This document shows positions 15,502 through 29,000 of a stretch of DNA of 64,000 nucleotides, piece after piece; position 1 is the stretch's first letter, and every line of letters begins with the position of its first letter. The stretch spans positions 130,522,792 to 130,586,791 of the forward strand of contig CM041084.1 of assembly GCA_023079485.1 (NCBI GenBank), in the 5' to 3' direction. Under the pieces are notes generated by a model. The model saw nothing but the letters and a program-made list of their open reading frames with translations. It searched no databases and was not told the origin of the DNA. A program made the translations under genes and the position numbers. This DNA comes from Archilochus colubris (taxonomy: Eukaryota; Chordata; Aves; Apodiformes; Trochilidae).

Positions 15502-15930
15502 ATCACAGTCACAGAATGTTAAAGGCTGGAAGGGACCTTGAAAAATCATTGAGTCCAACCCTCTGCCAGATCAGGATCACCCAGTGTAGGTCACACAGGA
15601 ACACATCCAGGGGGGTTTTGAATGTCTCTAGAGGAGACTCCACAGCCTCACTGGGCAGCCTGTCCTGGTGTTCTGTCTTCCTCGCAGTGAAAAAGCTTTT
15701 CCTTATGTTTATGTGGAACCTCCTGTGCTCCAGCTTGTACCCACTACCCCTTCTATCATGGGTCATCCCTGAGAAGAGCCTGGCTCCATCCTCCTGGCAC
15801 TCGCCCCTTACATATTTATAAACATTAATGAGGTCACCCCTCAGTCTCCTCCAAGCTGCAGACCCAACTCCCTTAGCATTTCCTCATAAGGGAGATGTTC
15901 CACTCCCTTAATCATCTTTGTGGCTCTCCT
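15502..15930 (-). mobile_element. CR1 LINE, 5'-truncated 3' end, antisense
   Basis: In reverse orientation this carries the standard CR1 3' region. On the plus strand the order is a degenerate tail (CAGTCACAGAATG), then GGCTGGAAGGGACCTTG, the block matching the ORF2 C-terminus, and a 5' truncation within the stretch TCCCTTAATCATCTTTGTGG near 15930. The minus-strand translation shows the ORF2 C-terminal motif around [20 protein letters not shown], broken by frame changes. It is the same broad subfamily as the copies at 33.7 and 39.3 kb, so the coding fragment is dead. The truncation point is judged by eye to within about 20 bp. Confidence 0.9.
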
Positions 15931-18900
15931 GGCACTTGTGCAACATGCCACTCCCAGGAAGATTTGGGAGTTTGCTGGGCACGTCCTGCTGCCAGCTCAC
16001 ACAGTCCCGGGCACCACTCCAACATTCACACAGCGATTCAAGTCTCCAGCATGTCACCTCTCCAAGCAGATAAAACATAGCAGCTCAAAGGATGGTCAGG
16101 GTGCTCAACACATTCACTTGGATGTATGCAGCATTAAAGTCCTCTTTTTCTCTGCTCTGGTGTTTTGCCACCAACCAAAACTACCCCAGCCATGATCTTC
16201 CTCCCACAGACCGGTTTTGATGATGATTTTGCCCCGTTCCTCCCTAACCAGCTCTCCCCATCAAGCTTCTTGCTCTGACAAATTCTCTCTCAGCAACAAT
16301 AGCTCCTGCTGGGTTCCTCCCAGCCTCTGCTCGTGGCTACTGGGGTGTGAAGTGTTCTGCTCACCTGGGTCAGTGTTTCTGACAGCACATCCACTGTCAG
16401 CATAACAAAGAGCAGGTCAGCAGCTGAATTGTACCCAGCCATTGGGCTGGACTGTCTCAGCAGAAAGGGCTGGATGTGAGAATACCTGGCACCAAGTCTG
16501 CAAACTCTCAAATTATGTTTTCGGCTTTTAAAGCCTGCAAACTCTTTCAAATTGATGAATCCATCCTGCACGTAATTTGAAAGTGCATTTTCTTGAGAGA
16601 AAAAATAAATTGCAAATATAAAAATGTTTCTCTACCTAAAAATGAGCCTGTGTTATGTTTTGGGAATGGAAAAGAATTCCCAAACTAGTTTACAAAAATA
16701 GACAGTATATTATTTTGATTACAGTCATTCTAACTGAATATTTTTACTGATCTGAAAAAGAAGGGATTTAAAAATAAAGGAGACATTTTTTTTTTCTCCT
16801 AGGGCTTTAAAGCCTAAATTCTATCTCCATGTTTGCTAGAGGCCCTTTTCTCTGCTTCTTTTATACCAAGCTCCCAAAGTCAGATATGATTTTTCTTGGT
16901 CTTGGGACCAAGCACTGGGAATGCAGCACTTTCAGAGAAGGCTGCTGTTGAGCCTACAAAACCATTGACACTGCAGAACCACTGTTTGTGAGGAGTGCAG
17001 CAGTAGTGGAGGCTTCTTCTGGAGCCTAGTGGGGGGCATCTTTGCTGGTCCAAGTGCCTGTGCTTCTTTTATGTCACACCTGTTCCATCTTCCTTTTAAC
17101 ATATGTTTTTTGCTGTCAAGTTAGCGACCTCATGCAGTTGGCTGCCTGGAATGCTGAAGGGAATGTCTTTTATCAGGTTGGGGAGCATTAACAAATGGTT
17201 CCTTGTGGAGATGAAAATGCATATGCTCGGTTTTTCCCATCTTTATTTTATGATGAAGTCAGTCAAGATCTGATTTGTTATCTACTGGGTGGTTTTGGTT
17301 TTTCACATGCTGCTTACCACTGCAAGGAAGGTGTTAGGGAACCCTGATACTAATCAGAAAGGTAATCTGAGTATATTTATTTTACACAGTAGTAACCACC
17401 AGATAAGACACAGAAGTAGTCCTTTAGGGTACAGAGCACAACCAGATCTCCTTGTCCTCCACTGCAGGCTTTGGCCAGCAGACCATTGGGCTTTGATTGT
17501 TCTCAGGACCAATATTCTGTCATTAATTTTTGGGCAAATATGGCAAATCTTTAGCAGGACCTAAAAGTCCTCTTGTAAAGTTTGCTAGCAAGAGTGTGCT
17601 CTGAAAAATGATCTTGAAGAAATGGTGGAGGAGTGAATTGCCTCTGGGTCCCCCGTGTCCAGGGTGGATGCTCTCCCCACTGAATAGCTTGGTTGAAGTA
17701 ATGGGGAACAAAAGGTAGGAAACTTTGTTCACTGTTTGCAAGGAAAACATGATCCCTGCTTGCTCATCTCCCAGCTCTATCTTCAGAAGAGCACCTGGTC
17801 CTTAACCCCTTGCTAAGAATGATCCTGCCCTGCATCCTGTATGCAGGCAGAATGAAGATGCACCAGAGGGAGATGGTGCAGGAGATCTGGAGGCCAGGCC
17901 TGTGCAAGCTGCAGCAACAACATTTTCAGGAGAGAACTGGTGTGGCTTCAATGGGGCTGCATCATACACAACAAGTAGAAGGCTTCCTTCTATATAGGCA
18001 GCGAGCCTGTCCTCTGGGAAGTACCAAAATCTTGCCAGAACTTGATATGAGCTGGGTGGGGAGGACAGGGAGGTTTCTGTGTTCTGTGCTGAAAGGACAT
18101 GCATATTTACAAGCCTGTGTGTTCATGGTCTTTCTTCCTGTGCTCTGTATAAACAGGAGTCTGCCCCAGTTAGAAGACAGCTGCCTATGGGATGGGCCGT
18201 GGGTTGTTATTGTTATATCCATAACACTTCCCTGTAAAGATGTCAACCTGTGCTGAGACCCAGTTACATTATAAACACAGCAAGCTGGAATCCCTTGGAG
18301 AAGCAAAAAAATAGATGACTTTCCTGCAGTCAAACATAAGTCAGTGGCAAAACCAGTACCTGGTCTCTGGACTGAAAAATGGGCACGGAATCAGCCTGGT
18401 TTGTCTGTGCTTCCTGCAGCTCACAGGCAGATGGGAATTGGGCTGCATTGGAATCAGCCTAGATCTAATTGAGCCTTAATTATAATACATTAAACAATTA
18501 AAATAATGAAGATCAGGCACAATCAAATTTCAAAACAAAGAGATTTAGCAAGATTAGGCTGTTAAAACTGTACAGATTATGCCATTAATCTTGGAGGAGG
18601 TCCAACATAAACGATACGGTATCTAGCCAGCTGGGAAGGCAGCAGAGTGGAGGCAGTATCAAGTTCCCAGCATAAAGTGTAAGGGAGTAAATGGATTTTC
18701 CCCTTCCATTTTATAGCTTTATTTTTAGACAAGAGCAAACTACTGAACACACCAAAACATGTGTATGCATGCACATATAACATGGGCGTGATGCCAGTGA
18801 GTCACACACCTTGTGGACTGCAAGGAGGCAGGGAGTTCACAGCTTGAAATGCTTAGTGAATTATATATACTACTGTACTTCCCATTTGTGTTTTTAAGAG

Positions 18901-20895
18901 TTATTATGTTATTTACAGTAACTTTAGCACTGAGGAAGCTGGATTTGACTGACAGGTCCAGGAGCAGAAGTTGTTCTTTGTCCATAAAACAGGTACAGCA
19001 CGTCAGGAGATGAGAGGGAGCCTTGGGCCCCACGCTCATTCCTTTCCCCTGACCTCTCCAGGGATCTCATCATCACTGTTATCAGCAGTAATGTGTTTAT
19101 GACACTCTGTCATTTGTGAGAAGAACCCACTTTGTTGTTCACATGAAGCTATGATCCCTCAGGAAACCCAAGGCTGGTGGAAAGTCCTGGAGCCTGGACA
19201 CAAAGCCATGGGGAGGGGTGCTGCATAATCCCACACAGCGTGTTTGTTGGATGGAGGCAGAGCATGAGGAAGAACAATATGTAACAGCTGATAATGGAAA
19301 AGCAGGTTAACGTGACCAAAAGCCTGGCCTGCAGTTCACAGGTAAAATAATTTTACCAGAAAAGGAATATTTTTTAAAAAAAGCTGAGGAACAAAGACAT
19401 TTGAAGCCTCCTCTGGGAAATAAGGATGAGCAATCTGAACTGCGGGTTTTCTTTGTATAATCGAACACTGTATTCCTCCAGGGATCTTTTTATTTGGTTC
19501 TTTGCTCTCTTTGATTCCTCTCAACAATGTACACAAGCTGCAGTACAGAAAATAGAGATAGCCAGAGAGAGATAACACTGTACCAAGAGAATTTAATTAA
19601 TAAGTCCTTCTGGGCCCGTGGGTGACTCTGGAAAGAATGGAAGAAGATGAGCAAAAAACAAATGCTCCTAATGTTTGTCTGTATTAAATATTTTCATTGA
19701 ATGAAAGCAAAAAAAGCACCAAAAGGAGTTTATAATTCTTGAAAAACCTAAAAAAGAGTATTAGGCAATATATTCTCTTTTCTGTTTCAGTTTTTCTTTG
19801 GACAAACTGCACTACTTTCAAGGAGGAGAATTTGGGCCAAGGATTTAGCAACAGATACGTGAAGAGCTCAGAAAAAGCAAGGGATTGAGGAAACAGAACA
19901 AAAGAAAAGAGTCGCTCTCTTTTTCAACAGCCACCTCCTTTTACAGTGCTTCAGGAGACAAATGTGAAGTCCTGCCTAGGAGGAGGCCACACACACTGAG
20001 GCACAAATGCTGGAGACCCCCTGCTCTGCAGCAGGCAGCAGACAGGCAGCAGCAATGCTGCTGAATTTCAGGCTGAGCCGGGAAAGAGAGATTTTTGGCA
20101 TACTGATCCTGACCTCTCTCTTCTGTCCTGTCACCTGTTACTTCCCTGTGATCTTGGGCTGGCTGAATTTGCTCTTGCTGGTGGCCTTTATATATTTCCC
20201 TGCCCTGGGACTTGTGTTGAAGCTGGGCTTTTAGATCTTTGGGTAGATCTTGGAACTGCAGATTTAAATCACATATCCCTGCGTTTATTAAAAGCTCTGC
20301 TGAGATCCAGAAGTCACTGGAAGCCTGATATTTCCCAACATTTACTGGCTGTGAATTATGTAGATGCTCATATTTTTAATTTCCTTTCATTTAGTTGTGT
20401 GTGCAGGACCTCTGTCATGACCTGCAGGAAACTCTCTCCTGGGTACAGAGAGGCAGTTCAGAGTCTGTGCCAACCCTGGCTTGTAAAAGCCTGGCAGCTC
20501 TTGACAAACAAAGCCTAGAAATGTTGCTATTAAAAGCATTTATTGAATAAATCCATATGTGACAAAATGAGAGCTGCAAAAAAGCAGTGGAATTGTTTTC
20601 TAATGGATAAATCTTATTTGAAAGGTAAAGCTGAGCTGTGAGAGCTCAGAGAACAGTCACCTGAGGATAGAGCTCTGAGCAACGTGGGAAAAATTAGAAC
20701 CACTGTGAACAATATAGAGGATAATAGATTAGAGAACATGTCTGCTTTGAGTGGGAGCTTTTATGTAAAGAAAAGAGAGGATAAGCCTGGATTTAACTTC
20801 AGTATTTGAGTGCTCTCACAAATAGAGATAGATGAGCAAACCCTCATTCCCTTTAGCAAGGCTGCAGGAGCTAGAAACGAGAGGACCCTGTTCTG
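15931..20895. other. Intergenic, no gene recognised
   Basis: No supported exon or repeat family was seen. An AT-rich block with homeodomain-like motifs lies at about 18440-18590 and is discussed as a possible regulatory element. Confidence 0.6.
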
Positions 20896-22319
20896 CTATG
20901 CAGGGTTCAGCAGACTGCAAAAGGGTACTGTGGGCAGGCTCTGACCTCCCAGTGAGCCCCACAGCTGAGCTGAAAAGCCTCTGGGTCTGCCTTTGCACCT
21001 TGGCTGCATGTGGCACCAGTCTGTCAGTCTGTCCATAAGGTTTAAGGAGGTGCTGAGCTCCCTTGGTTGAAATCTCCCTGTGGGGAGCAGAGGAGCAGGG
21101 ACTGTGTAAAGGCTGTTGCAAGAGCCAAGGAGTAGCTCTGTGGGAAATCCAGAATTGCCATGGGAGAGAATCCTGTTTCTGTGCCTCTGCTTAAAGGCAG
21201 AGGCCTTTAGGTATCTTTGTTTTAGGCCTTTAAGCCTAAAGTGGGTTTTTTTCAGCCTTCTTTGGGTGATCAGAACTTGCAAAATGTCGTTTTTTAAAAA
21301 GCGGCATCTGGACAGTAAATAAACAAAAAAACCCAAACCATCATTTGCTATCTGATTTTTTTCATAGGATGCTGAAATGAATCTGTCATGATTGGCTTTT
21401 GGCAGGTGATAGGGAGGTGGATATTTCCCAGTGAGGGATAGGGAGCCCTTTATTGGAACCAGCAGAGGCAGATGGAGTGACCTAGAAGTGCAAAATAACC
21501 TCTCTGGGAATGAGCAGTCTCTAGGAAGGACAGATGGCTCCTGTGGCTGCTCCTGACACACATGAATTCAGTATGGAAACGCTCAAAGTAAGTCAGGAAT
21601 TTCCTGGCACACATAATGTCCACATTAGGGAAATGTTCTACATCATTTGAGGGATGGTCTATCTTGTCCAGTCTCTTCAAAGAGATTACTGGAGAAACTA
21701 TGAAAACAGTGTATCAGGACTATAAAGTTTTTCTGGGAGATCAGATAGAAATGAAAGGGAGGACTGAAAAACATTATGGTACAATGAAAATAAACATCCA
21801 AAACCATAACATCAGAACTGATCTTGCAGAAGTCCAGGATGAGTATCACATCCAAACTCATATTTAAGAAGGTATTTGAGATGTGATGAGTTCAATGTAG
21901 CAAGGAACAGATTTTTCAAAATCAGACATAGGAAAACAGTTTAGAAATGAGTCTCTGACATTCCTGCTCATTGTCTAGGAGTGGATGTTTGCATGCACCT
22001 ATTGCTGTAAATCAGTCTCACCACCTATGACCATCTTGCTTTTGGAAATGTCAGTATTTTCAAGGAGATAAAAGAGTCGTCTCTTCAGTTTCTTTCAAAA
22101 ATGGGATGCCTAATGTTGCTGAAATTGTAGACCTTTTATTTCAAGACAGATCTACTCTGGCTTTTCTGTAATAGCAGTTTTCACATCTTCTGCTTCCCAA
22201 AGTGGTTGTGGTAGAGCTGTGATATATCATCAAAGAGTGTTATGCGTTCAGTGCTTGCAAACCATCCTTGTATTAGAAAACATCTTTGTGAAAAAAACAA
22301 GTATCCAAAATTTTGGCTA

Positions 22320-22382
22320 TTTAGATTTTTTAGATTTTTTTGTTTTTTTTTGTTTTTTTTTTTTTGTTTTTGTTTTTTTTGT
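22320..22382. repeat. T-rich (TnG) low-complexity tract
   Basis: About 60 bp of T runs of 5-13 punctuated by single G. No element body was recognised next to it. Confidence 0.9.
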
Positions 22383-22810
22383 CTAGGATCCTTAGTTTCT
22401 ACCTTACTCTTAAAAAAAAGAAGGATGGGCAAAAGAAAAAAAAACTCAGTTTAACACCTTATCCAGAGGAAAACAGCTAGCATGGAAACACATTGCATTT
22501 AATTCACATGTAAACTCCCCCTTTGCATTACAAGTGAGCCAGGATACCACTGCTAAATTCCAGTCCCCAACCAAAGTAGAAACACAAGTAAGAAAAGCCC
22601 AATTTTACTGTCTTGTCTTCTTTCCTCCTTTGCCTGGTCATTCTGTTGTTCCAAGGATGAAAAGGGGATGCTCTGCTTGCTGCCAACCCCAGACACTCCA
22701 GGACAGTTTCTTTTACTGGAGGAGAGGCCTTAACTCCAGACATCCTCCAGAAAGTCTTCTGTATGGGATCCCACCAATGGGAAGAGTAAGATGGCTCTGT
22801 GATAAAAAAA

Positions 22811-22900
22811 AAGAATGGTTCTGTTGGGAGGGACCTACAGTGATGCAGTCCATCTAGATATTAGATGTTAGCCAAGCCTTCTGCAGGGCCCAGACAGGGT
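22811..22900 (-). mobile_element. Probable old CR1 3'-end fragment, antisense
   Basis: The plus-strand sequence AATGGTTCTGTTGGGAGGGACCTACAGTGATGCAGTCCATCTAG resembles the antisense CR1 3' UTR pattern, a G-rich GTTGGAAGGGACCT block followed by an ATCATCTAGTCCAAC-like block. Only the first ~50 bp are convincing. The right edge is arbitrary, and the tail is replaced by a short A-run. Confidence 0.5.
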
Positions 22901-22957
22901 TTTGCCACCCCAGGGGAATGTGCACTGTCACACAGACCCCACACAGAGTGAGAAGTG

Positions 22958-23012
22958 GGCACAGGCAGGGGGGGCACAGGACAACATGGGCACAGGACAG
23001 CAGATTGGGCAC
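22958..23012. repeat. Short degenerate tandem repeat (GGGCACAGGAC-like)
   Basis: Four imperfect copies of GGGCACAG(G/A)AC with variable spacing, in a local G-rich patch. Confidence 0.6.
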
Positions 23013-26000
23013 AGAACAGTCACGGCAACATGAGGCATCAGCCCTGGGAAACCAGGTTCACAGCTGCTACAGACACTAGAGGAGTGCAGGGAAGAAGTTG
23101 CTCTTGGGGCAAGGGGAGGGCCTCATCCTGCAGCAGCACTTCTGTCTTCACCCTGCCTATCTCTGCAGTAGAGGCAGCAGGAGCAAGTCTGGTTTTCTGC
23201 CACAGTGCTGCCCTTCCTTCCCCTTTCCTGTGGCAGGAGCAACCCAGCCCTGGCCCCTTGTCCTCAGGATGGCATTGTTCAGTGCCACCAGCTCTTCTGA
23301 AGAGCATTTGGCTGGCTCTGCCTTGAATTCCCTATAGCAGGGGGTCACGTTTGAAGCTGGGGGCTCACAGCTGCCTGTGGTCCTTAGGCAGTCCACAGGA
23401 AAGATGTCAACATGTCCCTCACAGGTGTTTTTAGGAAAAGTCAGGTGCTTCAGGTAAATTAGGATGATTCAAAACCCGATTCAGAATCAGGTTTTGCACC
23501 AGCAGAATAACCTCACAGTCAGGGCAAGGTCAGGGAAACTGGAGAGCTTGGCCCATCTCAGCCTGCAGGGATCAGAATGGACACATTCTTTGGGAATATT
23601 GAAACCACTAAATGGCAGCATCTACCTAAGCTGGACTTCTTCACAGCAGGACTGCTGAGGAGCTGCTGCCTTGTCCTCCTGGCCCTTCACTGCCTCTTCC
23701 TGAAGAAATTTGGACAATCTGCTCCAGCCTGGAACCGGTGCTATCAACTAGAGAAAGCGCTGGACTTGAATGCCTTTGAAATCACTTTGAGCTTTGCATT
23801 GCTCTATTTCTCCCAACAATTCCCATTTGTATACTGTGACATTTAAGTCTCCCAGACCCTCAGAGCAGAAGGGTTGGGAATTATGAGCTGCATTTGTTGT
23901 TCAGCTTGCGCCCCCCTCCCGTCAGCTGAGCCGTGAACACGGAGCCCGCGCCAGCTCTGAGCTTCTGACCCCCCAGCACCATTTGTAAAGCTCCAGGATG
24001 AGGCTTTATGGCCCGTCCACAGTGATGGATGCAGAACTCCTGGTGGTGCACAAAGCTTGGTATTTAAACAGTCTCTCTGATCTCCAGATTCTTCCTTACA
24101 AATACTCAAAAAAGCTTCTTGACAGGGAAGGGCTGAGATGAATTTCCCATCCGAAATTCCTGCCTGGATCCTGCCTGCAGACTTGCTTTCTTCTTGGCTT
24201 ATTCACAATGGAGGTTACTGTATAAATGTTATTTATTATCAACCTCCCTGGAAATGGAGTGTGAATGGTTATAATAATCCCTGTATCTCTTAAACACTTT
24301 ATACATGATTTCCTAGCCCTTGGCTAATGTTAAGACTTCAGCCTGGCAACAGCTGGTCAGAAAGGTCAGACCTGTTGTCTACAGGTTATGGGTGAGAAAC
24401 TGAGGCACAAAGGTTTTATACAGCCACTGGGATCTCTGACTGCTGTGTAAAGAGAATACAGCTGCAAGGCACCCCAGCCTCAGGTCTGTGCCAGCCCTCT
24501 AATAACGGGGCCATGAGGAAGAGATGCCTACAAAAGATTCTGCCATGCTAAGAGTAGCACAGTTTACCAGTTTTTGCAGAGGTATGGGCAGCTCTGAACA
24601 GGACAGATGGGTGGCAGGGGCTGGGGCCTGTATCACTTTCCATTGCTCTGGAGCAGTGACTGCTGGCAGATCTGGGTGCTCAGGTGGGGACAAATGATAC
24701 AAACAGCCATCAGAGAATGCCTGGTGTTATCTGTCAAGAGACCTCGATGTGACCCAGAAGATACATTTCTAATAGGGCCAATTCCTTTTCAGCCACGAAG
24801 GCATCCTTCCTTCCCCATCCCTGTCATGTGTTGCAATAGCTGGGGTACTTTTCCAACATGAAAAAAACACATGTAATACAATTTTTTTCCTCCAGCTCTC
24901 AAGTTTATCTAACCCAAACATTTTTAGAAGCTGGATAATAGAGCAGAATGCTAGCCTCAAAATAATAACTTTTAAAGTTGGGCGAAAAATTAAAACAAAT
25001 TAAAAATAGATATTAAATTTGAGAGAGGCTGAAAAAGTTCTGTTGGAACTTGGAGGAGTTTCAAATGTTATTTTTAACCATAGACATTTAGCTCTTATGG
25101 GAAAAAAAACTTAGAAGGACAGATATAATTAGGTCAGATATTGAGAAACTTATTACACTTTGTTACAGATGATCCCAGGAGAATGTAACTTAAGCCCTTC
25201 TTTTTGTATTAAAATTCAATCATGGTTCTTCACTTTTTTATGTAAAATAAAGTAGGATAGAAATATGCTTTATATTACTAACTGCTTCAGTGTGTGTAGC
25301 AAAGAATGTTTGACAAGAAATCTGAGGACAGAAGGCTAGATTTTTATTTCATTTTGCACCAAAATACATAACATTATGCTAGCATCTGTGCCTGCTTTTG
25401 TTCCCTGTGTAGATACAATTGATTTACTGGTATCTCCTGGGATGATCTGCTGCTTGGCATCTCCAAAGCACCAGCATGCAAATATTAACTACTCCTTCAG
25501 CGTGATTACAACACAGACATTACTCATAGGATGAGTGGGGAAACTGAGGCAAAGAGCACTGGTATTTTGATCAGCACGGGTTCTGCTTCGCAGCTGCAGT
25601 CAGGACTCAAGAACTTCTCCCTTCTGCTCCCACTGCTTCTGCAAAGAGATCCACCTTCACAGGAGAAGTATGCATTTCATACATAACCAGAGGAGAAAAG
25701 CCTTTATCAAAAGAAGCAATGAAATGAGCCAGTAGGTGGCTGATAGAGAGTGCTGTTAACACATGGATCTGTCATTACTCATAGCATTTATCATGTCTGT
25801 TACTGAGAGGCACACTGTTCTTTAGAGTAGGTGTCTAATTTGCAGGATACTGGTTTTCCTAGCAGCTGCAGTGATTTGGGGAGGGAGGCTGGGTGAGTTG
25901 CCTCAAGTGAGATATTGCACATCATTCATTGTAAAGTCTGCTCAGAGAGGGGTGGAAGTGGACTGGAGTCATGCTAGGCAGGGCCCAGATACCAAGTTTT

Positions 26001-29000
26001 TCTGGCGCAGCCTCACTGACTCAGGAATAGGAAAAACAATATTCTCACTGACAAAGGTTTACCAGCACCTCTCCTAGGACCCACAGGCAAAGCAGGCACA
26101 ACACATACAGGCAAAAGAACCTTTTGGCTAGATAGCATGAATTTTTCAGGGAGGTGATTTAATTGCATCAGCATCAGGGCTCCATTGCTAGAATAAAATT
26201 TTTCTCCAGGCATCAAGGGATTTGTGTGTATAGTTTTTAGCAAAACTTCTATAGTGTAGGATCAAAATGCAAATACTTAAAATGACTGAAGCATATGGAT
26301 TTGTAGCTTGGGTAAGACCCTTTGTGGATTAAAATGAAGGAGTCTCTTCCTGCTGCTAGGCTGTGTCCAGGAGTGGTGGTAAACCTGAACAACAGCTTTA
26401 TCTTGAATTCTTCTTAACTTTGAAGTGCAGTTTATCCAGATGCAGTGGCAGGACCATCTAGACCTAAGCACGTTCAAGACAAGCTGAGACAGCTGGTGTT
26501 AACATGGCACAAGACTCCATACCTGACATAGCATTGGAGAAACACAAGCCAGGAAACAGAATATATCAATATTTCTTATAATATTTTTGAAAAGCAGAGG
26601 TGAAAACAAAGCACATAAGTTCCTATGGTTAGTAAAAATCACATGCTTGGCCTATGAGAAATCTTGATCAAGCTGAAGTGATGAAAGGTGAAAGGTAACT
26701 GCCCCTTGTGTTGCATTACAAAGCCTGTATCTGTAGCAACATCAAAGTGTCATCCATTCCACTGCTGCCAATATTCAGGAGTTTACTTGCTTTCTCTACT
26801 TGTGGATGGCAGAGGTTGCAGTCAAGGTTTCCATGTATGCCACAGGAGGTATTAAGGTTGATGAGCTGTTCAGCTGTTATTAGCAATAATTATATTGCTA
26901 GTGACTACAAAGTAGTAATATTGCTCTTCACCTTCAAGGTAATAAGTGGCATCAAACCATGGAAATAATTTCCTGGAATAAACACTGTAGTCTTACTTTC
27001 TAATGTAAGCTGCACTCTTATTGATGCAATAAACTGCAACTGTTTCTTCAGGCTGTGGAAAACTTCCAGGAGGTCATAAAAACCTCAGTCATGTAATTCT
27101 GTGGGACTATGTAGTCTTTCCTAGTCCTTTGCAAGCTGAGCTTGCAATAGGGTTCATACAAAAGAATCACATTCCCTACCTGCAGCATATGAACTATACA
27201 GTAAGTTTATCTTTTCCCATGTGGCTTAAGCATGGTTTAGTTGTTGTTTCTCAAATGTACCACTTCCTAGGTGCAGTGGCAGAACCTCACCGCCCTGAGG
27301 AACTCAAAGCAGCTGAGTTTAAACTGAAAGCCTCAGAATAACTATCTTGGGTAATAATGCTTCTTGGTTATACCAGACAATAAATTGACTTAAAGCTTAT
27401 TAAGATTAACACTATCTGAGAATACATGTGCCTCCTTATGCTGAGTAACTCTGCAGCCACACTTCTACAACAGTCCCCACTGCTTCTCTGCATTTCTGTT
27501 CAACTCTCAGTCATCAGTCAAGTTATCTGAGGCCTTGTCAAGCCTTGTAGAGTTCTGCCAAGGGAGGAAATTTCCTTACTCATGGTAAATTGGATGAAGA
27601 TATTTGCTTGGGATTTTTTTGCTGAGGGAGCTGGTTTAATTTTTCTGAATCTAAAAAAAACCCTATCCCAACAAAATTACTTTTTTGTGCTTCTATAACA
27701 ACAGTCAGCTTTGCTAGCATCCAAATATAATTCCTATGTGTAATGTTGCACACTAACAACTGGTGTTTCAGTAACAGCTTTCTCCTGACACAATGGCTGA
27801 GCTCTGAATTTGGCATTTGAGTGTTTCCTGCTCTAGGCAACAGTACCTGCATCTTTAGCATAGTGGCAGGGGGTCAGAACATGCAGAAAGCAAACTCTGC
27901 CTTCAGTTTTTAGGATGCTCAGCTGAAAGATATTATCAGGCCAGAATGCAACTTCATCTTCAGGCCTTGACAGCTGAAGTCGTATTCCTTTTAATGCTTG
28001 AAACATCCTATTTGCTGCTAGTATTCAAGGCAACCAGTAGGATGGCTACTTGCCTTTTCTACTTTTTGGAGGAATGAAAAACCAAATTCTTCCTGGTTTG
28101 ATACCAGAGAGACACTGTCTACTTGAAATATAGCCAGCTTTTAAAATGAGTTAAAAGTCATCTCCTTGCCAATTTTTGTGGGTGTTCATCTTGCCTGGGT
28201 AGCAAGAAAAATCCTGCAAGGAATCTCATGAATGTCAGTGCAAGCAGGTAATGAAGAGCTAAGCCTCTGCTAAATTTCTTTTTTCCTTCTTTTGAGGAGG
28301 AGGAGGAGGAGAGGGGAAGGCAGATGGTGACTCTCTGCTGGAATACTGTGTGTTTGTCTGTTTTTGAAGCTTTACCTCTAAAGAATTAATGTGTTTGACT
28401 GAAGAATTATATCCTTGCTGCAGAAAACAGGAGCAAGACATCATCATGTTCCCTGACTGCATTCCTCTGAGTTGGGGGATAAGTACTATGGAAAGCAGAG
28501 AGAGAAGAGAGGAGGAGCTGCTCACTGCTGAGCACTCACAGCTAGAGGAGAAAATGTCAGGACTGCTGCCAACGTAGTGAGTGAAAGGTGTTGGGGAGTG
28601 TTGCTCAGATTTACCAAATTGATGTGATTTATTGTACTTTTCTTTCATCCCCCTCCAAAGATGTTACATCTGTCCAAACACACATTTTTTACTTTATTGC
28701 TCACAGTTGGAGATGTTTCACACCATGAGGCCCAGGTAATACAATGCAGTTTCCCAGATTTTTCTATAGAAGCTCAAAATAATGCTTAAGTGCTTTTGTC
28801 CAAAGACCCTCTAAAAACTGAGTCCAACCTCTGCTCCATCAGTCAATTTGTAGGAAACAGTAGGAAAGTCTGTTTCAACTTGAACTTTATAGCTACATTA
28901 AACTACATTATTTAAACAATAAAGACATGGCCTGGGACTTCTCAGTTAAAAAAAAAAAATAACTCTTTAAGCCACTGTTAAAGTAATTTTTATTCATTAG

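Noticed and set aside
20007..20234. 75-codon plus-strand frame with a hydrophobic C-terminal half
   Set aside because: Resembles a membrane protein only by composition; no family, no promoter, and short frames like this are expected by chance.
28795..28860. Sequence resembling the antisense CR1 word GAGTCCAACCTCTGC
   Set aside because: Only about 20 bp match, with no recognisable tail or coding part on either side.
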